Shown piece after piece: positions 1-5,734 of a stretch of 10,172 nucleotides of DNA. Position numbers and translations under genes: made by a program. Each line of letters begins with the position of its first letter. The first letter of the stretch is position 1. The notes below the pieces were generated by a model. That model searched no databases, was not told the DNA's origin, and saw only the letters and a program-made list of their open reading frames with translations. Source of the stretch: Frondihabitans sp. (GTDB lineage Bacteria > Actinomycetota > Actinomycetes > Actinomycetales > Microbacteriaceae); assembly GCA_025464735.1 (NCBI GenBank), contig JAODMX010000071.1, positions 1-10,172 of the forward strand, read 5' to 3'.

Positions 1-254
1 GCCCGCTCGGTCACAACCTCGGCCCCCGTGTACATCCCTTGGATTCCCGAGGAGACGCGTTCGTTGTAGGACTCCCAGAGCCCCTGGTCGGCGACGTCGT
101 GCAGATGGAGCCCGGGAGTGGGACCGATCGGGCCACCGCCGTCGACCATCGTGATCCGCGCGTGCGGGTGACTGCGGCGGACGAGGTTGGCCACGGCGGC
201 GCCCATGATTCCACTGCCCACGATGAGGAGGTCGGTAGGAGGGGTCGGTGCCAT
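1..254 (-). CDS. GMC / pyranose-oxidase-like FAD oxidoreductase, N-terminal part (cut by left edge)
   Basis: Reading leftward from an ATG at 254, the frame stays open for 84 codons to the window edge. The protein begins MAPTPPTDLLIVGSGIMGAA, so a beta-strand leads into the Rossmann dinucleotide motif GSGIMG (residues 13-18). MVDGGG follows near residue 38, where the FAD ribose-binding acidic residue at the end of strand 2 is expected. The stretch after it (IGPTPG, then LHLHD, then YNERVSSGIQGMYTG) resembles GMC oxidoreductases of the pyranose 2-oxidase / C-glycoside 3-oxidase group, which oxidise a sugar hydroxyl to a keto sugar using FAD. The gene starts 31 bases after the ROK stop codon, on the same strand as the sugar transporter genes. 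It is therefore probably the last visible gene of that operon and may act on the imported sugar or glycoside. No strong ribosome site is visible; AGAAAGA lies about 8 bases upstream. The FAD-enzyme call is firm; the subfamily and substrate are inferred from a short fragment. Confidence 0.72.
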   Translation of the reverse strand, partial: MAPTPPTDLLIVGSGIMGAAVANLVRRSHPHARITMVDGGGPIGPTPGLHLHDVADQGLWESYNERVSSGIQGMYTGAEVVTER

Positions 255-285
255 TGGTGCGTCTTTCTGAGGGAGTGTTCGACGG

Positions 286-1569
286 TCAGTCATGGAGCGA
301 TTTGGGGGGAAGGGAAGGTGGCCCGAACAGTTCGGAATCCAGCCGGTCGAGCACCAGCTTGAGGGCGCCGCGCAGCGGTGCGTCCAAACCGAGTTGGGAG
401 GCGCGGAGCCCGATGTCGGGCGCGTTCCCCACCCGCATCGATGCTTCGAGACGGGGCAGGAGGAGGTCGGCCGCGTCTTCGAGGCCGCCCCCGAACACGA
501 TGAGTGGCGGCGCGATGGTCCACGAGAGTGTGATCAGGAGCGGCGTCACAGCGGTGACGAACTCGTCGATCTCGGCCAGCGCCTCGGGATCGCCGAGGCG
601 TGCCGCCGCTACCCGACTGAGCGCATGGGCGCGTTGTGCGTCGAGGGGAGAGGTCAGCCAGGCGATGGGGTGGTCGTCGAAGTCGTTGAGCCCGACGACG
701 CCCGCGGCTTCGACGATTTCACCCGCGGCCCCTCGGAATCCGCTGTAGATGTCGCCGTTGATCAGGATCCCGGCACCGGCGCGGTTACCAAGGATCAACC
801 AGACGAAGGTGTCGATATCGGTCGCCGCCCCCGCCCAGTGTTAGGCTCGGGCGGCGAGGTTGGCGTCGTTGTCGACGAACCAGGGAAAGTCGAAGCGCAA
901 CGACAGCGCCGCACGGGCGTCCACTCCTGACCAGGTCGGCGCGAAGACGATGTGCCGAATCACGCTCTCGTCTTCGATCGCGCCACCGCTCGCGAGTGCT
1001 CCGCCTCGGATCCGGGTCGCCGAGAGGCCGGTCTCGGCGATCGCCGCATCGAGTGCTTCCGCCGCGGTGGCAAGGGTGTTCTCGGGGTCGAAGTAGTCGG
1101 GGAGTACCCGCGTCGCTCGTCCGAGCTCCCGTCCGAGGACGTCAGAGACCACGGCGGTCGTCGCGAACGTGTCGATTCGGAGCGCGGCGATCAGCGCGTT
1201 CTGCGGGCGCACGGAGTACCGCTTGGACGGGCGTCCAGCGCCCCCCGTGCTCGAGCGTGACTCCAGCTCGTCGACCCAGCCGTGCAGGGTGAGCTCGCTG
1301 AGAATCGACTCGATGGTGCGGCGCGAGAGCGACGTCGCGGCCGTGAGCTGCGCGAGGGTCGCAGGCCCGTCGACGGAAAGGATCGCCCGAAGTGCGGCCG
1401 AGGTGTTCAGGCGCCGCACCGCGCTCGTGTCGGTCCCCGCGAGCGACCGCGAGGGATTGCCGGGAACACTGGTGTTTCGCGGGGAGAGCGGCATGTCCGT
1501 CACGATATCGTCCGGCAGGATGTCGCCACGCGGCTCCGCTCCGTCGGCGCGGGTTGGCGTGCGGATCAC
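286..1569 (-). pseudogene. ROK-family transcriptional regulator interrupted by an in-frame TAA stop
   Basis: ROK proteins combine an N-terminal winged helix-turn-helix with a sugar-kinase-like domain and usually repress sugar-uptake operons until the sugar binds. Counting from GTG 1569, the helix-turn-helix is at about residues 70-98 (TLAQLTAATSLSRRTIESIL, wing GGAGRPSKRY at 109-118). The kinase-like domain follows, with DNDANLAARA at 233-242. TAA at 841-843 then replaces a residue that is usually Glu. The same frame continues with HWAGAA, FVWLILGNRAGAGI and GFRGAAGE, then the phosphate-loop-like VFGGGLEDA, to TGA at 286. Total length would be 427 codons, or 402 from ATG 1494; ROK regulators are near 400. 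GTG 1569 overlaps the permease stop as GTGA, like the other joints of this operon, and the extra 25 codons keep G/C-rich third positions. ATG 1494 is the alternative start. The Cys-rich zinc motif of classical ROK proteins is absent. As it stands only the DNA-binding part and the N-lobe would be made. Confidence 0.85.
841..843 (-). other. Premature in-frame TAA stop inside the ROK gene
   Basis: On the minus strand the codons read GCC CGA GCC TAA CAC TGG GCG. Both sides are recognisable ROK sequence in the same frame (the distance from 841 to the final stop at 286 is 555 bases, exactly 185 codons), so this is a single-codon interruption and not a frameshift. The family consensus after NDANLAA-A is usually Glu followed by a Trp-containing helix. 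A single G-to-T change from GAA would create the TAA. Confidence 0.9.
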
Positions 1570-2444
1570 TTGAGCCCCGTCGCCGCGAGTCCCTGCACGA
1601 AGTACTTCTGCAGAAAGAGGAACAGCACGAGCACCGGCAGCATCACAACGACGGCGCCGGCCAGGATGAGACCGTAGTCGGCGCTGTGGTTGGCCGCCTG
1701 ACTGGTCGCGGCCAGGCCCACCGGGAGCGTGTACGTGGTCGCGCTCTGGGCCACGACGAGCGGCCAGATCAGGTTGTTCCACGAGAAGAGGAACGACATG
1801 ATCGTTGTCGTCGCCAGCGCGGGTCCCGCCAGGGGAAGAAAGATCCGCGCGAAGATCCGCAGTTCTCCGGCCCCGTCGATCCGGGCGGCCTCGATCAGCT
1901 CGTCGGGGATCGACGTGGCGTACTGCCGCACGATGAAGATCGAGATCGGGAGCACCATCGACGGCAGTGCAATGCCGAGCAGGGTGTTCACCAACCCGAG
2001 ATTGACGGTGACGACGAATTGCGGCACGAATGTCGCCGTGAACGGGATCATGACGGCGGCGAGCACTGCCGCGAACGCGAGTCGTTTGCCGGCGAAGTCG
2101 AGTTTGGCCAGCGCGTACCCGGCGGCGGAGGCGGCCACGAGGTTGCCCGCGACCACGAGCCCCGCGACGACGAGGCTGTTCACGAAGTAGGTGGCGAAGT
2201 TGTTCAGGGTGAACAGGTGCACGAAGTTGGCGAGCGTCACCGCGGAGGGGAACCACGCGCCGGGGTCGCTGCGAATGTCCGCCGTGGTGCGCAATGATCC
2301 TGCGAAGACCCAGACGAAGGGCAGGATGACGACGACCGCGCCGAGAACGAGGGCGATGAGGAGCGAGGCGCGGACCTTCGCCGACGTCACCTCCTCGCCG
2401 GAGCGGGCGGTGAGCGGGGTGGACGAGGTGAGGGGAGCGGTCAT
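1566..2444 (-). CDS. Carbohydrate ABC transporter permease, MalG/CUT1 type (second permease)
   Basis: This 292-residue inner-membrane subunit forms half of the sugar channel together with the permease encoded just upstream. The sequence has a first membrane helix at about 27-50 (SLLIALVLGAVVVILPFVWV), a periplasmic segment with the family-typical FVNSL (87-91), and further helices to residue 280. The EAA loop that docks the ATPase reads EAARIDGAGELRIFARIFLP (185-204). SFLFSWNNLIWPLVV (217-231) is a hallmark of the MalG-like member of CUT1 pairs. ATG 2444 overlaps the stop of the first permease as ATGA (2441-2444), which implies translational coupling. The stop at 1566 overlaps the possible GTG of the ROK gene. 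The length is normal for the family. The transported sugar cannot be read from this subunit. Confidence 0.95.
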   Translation of the reverse strand: MTAPLTSSTPLTARSGEEVTSAKVRASLLIALVLGAVVVILPFVWVFAGSLRTTADIRSDPGAWFPSAVTLANFVHLFTLNNFATYFVNSLVVAGLVVAGNLVAASAAGYALAKLDFAGKRLAFAAVLAAVMIPFTATFVPQFVVTVNLGLVNTLLGIALPSMVLPISIFIVRQYATSIPDELIEAARIDGAGELRIFARIFLPLAGPALATTTIMSFLFSWNNLIWPLVVAQSATTYTLPVGLAATSQAANHSADYGLILAGAVVVMLPVLVLFLFLQKYFVQGLAATGLK

Positions 2445-3379
2445 GTGCGGGGCCTCAGAATCTTGAACTGGATGAAGCTGACGACGGCGACGAGGACGAG
2501 CATCACGAACGAGGCCGCAGACGACACACCGAACCGGCCGAAACCAAACTGCTGATAGGTGTAGAGCGCCATCGACTCGGTCGAACCGAGCGGCCCGCCG
2601 TTGGTGAGCAGGTAGGGCTCGTCGAACACCTGCAGGAAGAACACGGTCAGGAGCACCGAGACGAGCAACACCGTCGGCAGAAGCAGCGGCAGAGTCACGG
2701 AGAAGAGTCGCCGCCACCAGCCGGCCCCGTCCAGCGAGGCCGCCTCGTGGACGTCCTGCGGAACCGCCTGAAGGCCGGCCAGGAAGAGCAGCATCGCGGT
2801 ACCGAAGTTGCGCCAGACGCCGAGGGCGATGACCACGGGCATCGCGAAGTGAGTGTCGCCGAGCCAGTCAGGGCCGGCGAGGCCGATCATCGCGAGAGCC
2901 TTGTTGACCGTGCCGTCCTGGTTGAACGCGTACTGCCAGATCAGGGCGATGGAGACGACGTTTGCGACGACGGGGGCGTAGAACAGCGCCCGGAAGAACG
3001 GTCGCATCCGACGGATCGCGCTGTTCAACACCACGGCGAGAGCGAATCCGATCGCCGTCGTCAGCGGAACGCCGACGAGCACGAACACGAAAGTGTTGCC
3101 GATGGACTGGATGAACCCCGGATCCTGAAACAGCGAGACGTAGTTCTTGAGTCCGGTGAAGTCGACGTCGAAGGGCGTGCGGAGGTCAGCCCCCTGCAGA
3201 TCGGTGAGGCTGATCCCGAGGGAAGCGACCACGGGGATCGCCGTGAAGAGGAGGAACAGCACCGCGAACGGACCGAGCAGGATCCAGGCGGCACGATTCT
3301 GGCGTCCCGACCCCCGGCGGGGGCGCCGCGCAACGCGCGACGCCCTCACCGAGCGGAGGGCCCGTTGGGCGGTGGTCAC
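2441..3379 (-). CDS. Carbohydrate ABC transporter permease, MalF/CUT1 type (first permease)
   Basis: This 312-residue membrane subunit pairs with the MalG-like permease to pass sugar delivered by the binding lipoprotein. A basic cytoplasmic N-terminus (residues 1-29, ten or more Arg) precedes the first helix (AAWILLGPFAVLFLLFTAIP, 30-49). It then shows the family pattern FTGLKNYVSLF (74-84), NTFVFVLVGVPL (95-106) and FFRALFYAPVV (128-138). The EAA loop is EAASLDGAGWWRRLFSVTLP (212-231), and GGPLGSTESMALYTYQQ (261-277) near the C-terminus is typical of MalF/UgpA-like proteins. GTG 3379 is chosen because it overlaps the binding-protein stop as GTGA (3376-3379). Upstream in-frame sequence is only the reverse-frame shadow of the binding-protein gene. 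The length is normal. No ATPase subunit is encoded nearby, so an unlinked MsiK/UgpC-like ATPase is expected. Confidence 0.95.
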   Translation of the reverse strand: MTTAQRALRSVRASRVARRPRRGSGRQNRAAWILLGPFAVLFLLFTAIPVVASLGISLTDLQGADLRTPFDVDFTGLKNYVSLFQDPGFIQSIGNTFVFVLVGVPLTTAIGFALAVVLNSAIRRMRPFFRALFYAPVVANVVSIALIWQYAFNQDGTVNKALAMIGLAGPDWLGDTHFAMPVVIALGVWRNFGTAMLLFLAGLQAVPQDVHEAASLDGAGWWRRLFSVTLPLLLPTVLLVSVLLTVFFLQVFDEPYLLTNGGPLGSTESMALYTYQQFGFGRFGVSSAASFVMLVLVAVVSFIQFKILRPRT

Positions 3380-4686
3380 TGCGAGCCCGTACCGAGGTTG
3401 TCCGCGTAGGTCTGGATCGCCTGCGCCGCCTGGACGGCTGTCTCGGTGCCACGGGCGACGGCCTCGACCTGCTTGCCGATCTCGGTGGCGACCTGGCTCC
3501 AGGTGCTGACGGTCGGGTAGCTCCGCGTGTTCTTCATCTGGGTGAAGAAGGCGTCGAGGAGCGGCTGGCTCGTGATCGACTTGTCCTTCCAGGCGGAGAT
3601 CAGCGACGGCATCGAACCGTAGGCCTTGTACTGCGCGACCTGTGTCTTCTGCTCCGAGAGGTAACGGATCACCTTCCACGCGGCATCCTGGTTCGTGGAG
3701 CTCTTGAAGACACCCCAGCTCCCGCCACCGACCGGACCGACGCCGCTCGACGAGCCGGCGGGGAGCGGCACGGTCGCGACGTTCTTCGCGGTCCAGCCGG
3801 TCGACTTGGCCACGCCGTCGAGCTGACTGATGACCCACGGGCCACTTTGGAGGGCCGCGGTCTTGCCCGAGACGAAGTAGGGCTGCGCGTCGAGGAACTG
3901 TGGGGTATCGGTGTTCGCTGTGCCGCTGGAGAAGAACGAGGCGAACTCCTTGATCGAGGTGATCACAGCGGGGTTGTTCGCGAAGGTCCACTTCGTCTGG
4001 GCGGCGTTGATGACGTTGCCGCCGTTCTGCCAGGTGTAGATGGCGATGTCCTGGCCGTTGTAGGAGTCCCAGCCGACATCGGCCCCGAAGCCCTTGACGG
4101 CCCCGGCCGATTGGAGTTTCTTGAAGAACGGAACCATCTCGGAGATCGTCTTCGGGGCCGCGACCCCGGCCTTGGCGGCCAGGTCTTTGCGGTAGATCAG
4201 GGCGTAGGTGTACGTGTACCACGGGACCGCGTAGGCGGTTCCTTTGATCTCACCCGACTTCCAGGATCCGGAGAAGAAGGAGGACGGGTCGACGAGCCCG
4301 TCAGGGACCGCGGCGAACACCTTGGGGTCGAGGAACTGTGCGGCCGTCTCGGTGTAGAGCTGGGCGACATCCGGTGTGGTTCCCGCCGCGATGGCGGTTT
4401 GCAGCTTGGTGTTGTACTGGGCGGACGGGATGATCGTGGTCTGGATCTTGACGTCCGGGTTGGCTTTCTCGAAGGGCGCGAGGGTCTTCTTGAGGGCGGT
4501 GGCGTCACCGTCGGGAGCCCACAGGGTGACGGTGCCCTTGGCAGGGCCGGATCCGACGGCGGTTGTCGCGCTCGACGAGCTGGTGCTCGCCCGTCCGCAA
4601 CCGGTCAGGGCGAGGGCCGCCAGCGTTACCGCGGCGGCCGTCTGAATCAATCGAGTGCGCCTCGATTGGCGGGAAAAAAGGGACAC
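3376..4686 (-). CDS. Sugar-binding lipoprotein of a CUT1 ABC transporter
   Basis: This is the extracytoplasmic solute receptor that captures a sugar and delivers it to the two permeases encoded downstream. It has 436 residues. The N-terminus is a lipoprotein signal peptide: RRTR at 9-12, a hydrophobic stretch to residue 28, and lipobox LTGC with the lipidated Cys at 30. A Ser/Thr-rich linker follows (about 33-46), then the mature fold beginning GTVTLWAPDGDATALKKTLA. PFEKANPDVKIQTTII and AIAAGTTPDVAQLYTE are the family-1 extracellular-binding (UgpB/MalE-like) patterns. QSGPWVISQLDG and GGGSWGVFKSS are typical of the C-terminal half. The start is GTG at 4686, with TGGAG about 8 bases upstream; no in-frame ATG lies near it. 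It is the first gene of the operon, and a perfect inverted repeat lies 42-64 bases before it. Ligand specificity is not evident. Confidence 0.95.
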   Translation of the reverse strand: MSLFSRQSRRTRLIQTAAAVTLAALALTGCGRASTSSSSATTAVGSGPAKGTVTLWAPDGDATALKKTLAPFEKANPDVKIQTTIIPSAQYNTKLQTAIAAGTTPDVAQLYTETAAQFLDPKVFAAVPDGLVDPSSFFSGSWKSGEIKGTAYAVPWYTYTYALIYRKDLAAKAGVAAPKTISEMVPFFKKLQSAGAVKGFGADVGWDSYNGQDIAIYTWQNGGNVINAAQTKWTFANNPAVITSIKEFASFFSSGTANTDTPQFLDAQPYFVSGKTAALQSGPWVISQLDGVAKSTGWTAKNVATVPLPAGSSSGVGPVGGGSWGVFKSSTNQDAAWKVIRYLSEQKTQVAQYKAYGSMPSLISAWKDKSITSQPLLDAFFTQMKNTRSYPTVSTWSQVATEIGKQVEAVARGTETAVQAAQAIQTYADNLGTGSQ

Positions 4687-4878
4687 GTGTGGCTCCAGTG
4701 CTCGAGGGGGATGGCTAGCAGTGGTGCATTTTGCGGAAAGGTCGCAAAATTGAGAATGGGAGGTCCTCGACGAGAAACTTAGGCGCCGTCCGTTACGACG
4801 AGATTTCGATCGCGTTGAGGTTTCGTTTCCCTTTTACGCGCGCCGCGCAGCCAGTGACACGGGCGCGGGTGCGGCCGC
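4687..4878 (-). other. Gap between the 193-aa gene and the sugar operon
   Basis: These 192 bases hold the start-proximal region of the sugar operon, including the ribosome site near 4695-4699 and the inverted repeat at 4728-4750. A G/C-rich stretch with overlapping GCGCG/CGCGC arms follows the stop of the 193-aa gene at about 4839-4850. No T-run follows it in either direction, so it is not called a terminator. No small ORF with a ribosome site was seen. Confidence 0.5.
4728..4750. promoter_or_regulatory. Perfect 8-bp inverted repeat, candidate operator of the sugar operon
   Basis: ATTTTGCG (4728-4735) and CGCAAAAT (4743-4750) are perfect inverted arms around a 7-base spacer. The element is A/T-rich against a strongly G/C-rich background and lies 42-64 bases upstream of the GTG of the binding-protein gene, where a repressor site would block transcription. 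With 15 bp between arm centres the arms lie on roughly similar helix faces, as dimeric regulators such as ROK or LacI proteins need. It lacks the CG-centred even symmetry of typical LacI operators, so the operon's own ROK protein is the preferred candidate. The palindrome is seen directly; its function is inferred. No convincing -35/-10 pair could be assigned around it. Confidence 0.6.
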
Positions 4879-5460
4879 TCAGGGGGTTGAGGGGGCTTCC
4901 GCGAGGAGGGCCGCGAGGTCGACGTCGAGCAATTGCCGGATCCGGTCGTCGCGCTTCTCCGAGTAGTCACGGTCGGGCACCACGATCGAGTTGACCTGGC
5001 TCATGATCGCCGAGCCGATGTCATTCCACGCCCGGTCGCGGGCCGCGAGAACGATGTTGTCGACGTAGGAGCTGTCGTCGCGCAGAGCTCGCAGCTCGGT
5101 CGAGACCGTCGCGGAGATCGTCTGGCGGAGCGCCAGCGCTTCGTTGTCGTCGGGACGGTAGTCGAACTGGTGCCGGGAGCGGCCCCGAGACTTGAGCGCT
5201 TTGCCCCGGGTCTCGACCATGCGCGACGCGAGGTTCGCCTGTTCGTCGGCGAGGTGGGTGATCTCCTCTACGACGGCGACCCGCGTCTCGTCGCGGTCGA
5301 AGGCCGCCTGATCACGAAGCGCGTGCACGATGATGCGGTTGGCTACAGAGACGGTGGCTGCTGCACGAGCGATCAGGAGGCCGTCGGCTGTGGCCACCTG
5401 GACGACGGCGGGGTCTACCGTCTCCGGCGTGACCGCGGCTTGCTTCGACTTGGCTCTCAC
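4879..5460 (-). CDS. Uncharacterised helical protein, 193 aa
   Basis: No family was recognised with confidence. From GTG 5460 the protein is hydrophilic and appears almost wholly helical. It has no signal peptide or membrane segment, so it is probably cytoplasmic. An alanine-rich region (about 17-50, QVATADGLLIARAAATVSVA) is followed by charged, coiled-coil-like helices (about 55-90). A basic patch (KSRGRSRHQFDYRP, 90-103) comes next. Two more helices (about 107-125 and 132-160) contain AARDRAWNDIG (139-149), then VPDRDYSEKRDDRIRQLLDVD (161-181). GTG 5460 is the first start in the open frame; GGAG lies about 10 bases before it. A possible -10 box, TAGCCT (5532-5527), would give a leader of about 60 bases. 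Third positions are G/C-rich as in the neighbours. Similar small proteins are scattered in Microbacteriaceae genomes, but no function is assigned here. Confidence 0.8.
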   Translation of the reverse strand: MRAKSKQAAVTPETVDPAVVQVATADGLLIARAAATVSVANRIIVHALRDQAAFDRDETRVAVVEEITHLADEQANLASRMVETRGKALKSRGRSRHQFDYRPDDNEALALRQTISATVSTELRALRDDSSYVDNIVLAARDRAWNDIGSAIMSQVNSIVVPDRDYSEKRDDRIRQLLDVDLAALLAEAPSTP

Positions 5461-5526
5461 TGGCGCAGTGCTCCGCTTTCAGGCGTTGATGGAGGGCTGC
5501 GGAATGCCGCTGTCCTTCCACCTTCG

Positions 5527-5532
5527 AGGCTA
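5527..5532 (-). promoter_or_regulatory. Candidate -10 box for the 193-aa gene
   Basis: TAGCCT on the minus strand, within CGCTAGCCTCG, matches the TAnnnT pattern of actinobacterial -10 elements. It would start transcription near 5520, about 60 bases before GTG 5460. No clear -35 is visible, so the call is tentative. Confidence 0.35.
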
Positions 5533-5587
5533 GCGCGACGACCCGCCACTTCCCAGAATCGGGGCGCCCAATCCTGTCCCTCGTTTC

Positions 5588-5613
5588 CCGACACGATTCT
5601 TTACCGACACGAT
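5588..5613. repeat. Direct repeat CCGACACGAT x2, 16-bp period
   Basis: CCGACACGAT occurs at 5588-5597 and again at 5604-5613 without mismatch, in the non-coding gap between two divergent genes. A second pair, GTCAC at 5624-5628 and 5640-5644, has the same 16-base period. The repeats could be regulator-binding sites for the propeller gene, which starts 121 bases downstream, or for the divergent gene. The repeats are seen directly; the role is inferred. Confidence 0.45.
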
Positions 5614-5723
5614 GCACAGAGGCGTCACTGGCGCGGAATGTCACGTACGGTAGCCCACGTCAGGGGACGCACAAGCTAGTCGGGACGCTCAATCCGGGCT
5701 GTTCCTTTCGGGACATGTAGGTC

Positions 5724-5727
5724 GAGG
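5724..5727 (+). promoter_or_regulatory. Ribosome-binding site of the propeller gene
   Basis: GAGG, within GTCGAGGTATTTCA, lies 7 bases before ATG 5735 and fixes that start. The remaining gap (5461-5723) shows TACGGT at 5646-5651 as the best plus-strand -10 candidate, but no good -35. Confidence 0.6.
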
Positions 5728-5734
5728 TATTTCA

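Noticed and set aside
841..843. Stop-codon readthrough or selenocysteine-type recoding of the ROK gene
   Set aside because: The codon is TAA, not TGA or TAG, no recoding element was seen after it, and the replaced residue in the family is normally Glu. Nonsense mutation or read error is simpler.
292..930. Open plus-strand frame of 212 codons antisense to the ROK gene
   Set aside because: It mirrors the ROK coding strand; the product has no recognisable domain and is rich in Arg, Gly and Glu, as expected from reverse frames of high-GC genes.
841..2256. Single long minus-strand protein of 471 residues ending at the ROK stop
   Set aside because: Its first half is an out-of-frame reading through the second permease gene. 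Only the part from 1569 (or 1494) onward is ROK sequence.
1392..2297. Plus-strand frame of 301 codons across the second permease and ROK gene
   Set aside because: Composition (Arg, Glu, His, Asp rich) is that of a reverse-frame shadow. The opposite strand encodes a clear permease with EAA loop and membrane helices.
2441..4222. 593-residue minus-strand protein including the first permease
   Set aside because: Everything before 3379 is an alternate-frame reading of the binding-protein gene. The 4-bp overlap GTG at 3379 is the real start.
3847..4782. Plus-strand frame of 311 codons antisense to the binding-protein gene
   Set aside because: No domain, no ribosome site, and the opposite strand carries an unmistakable lipoprotein with lipobox.
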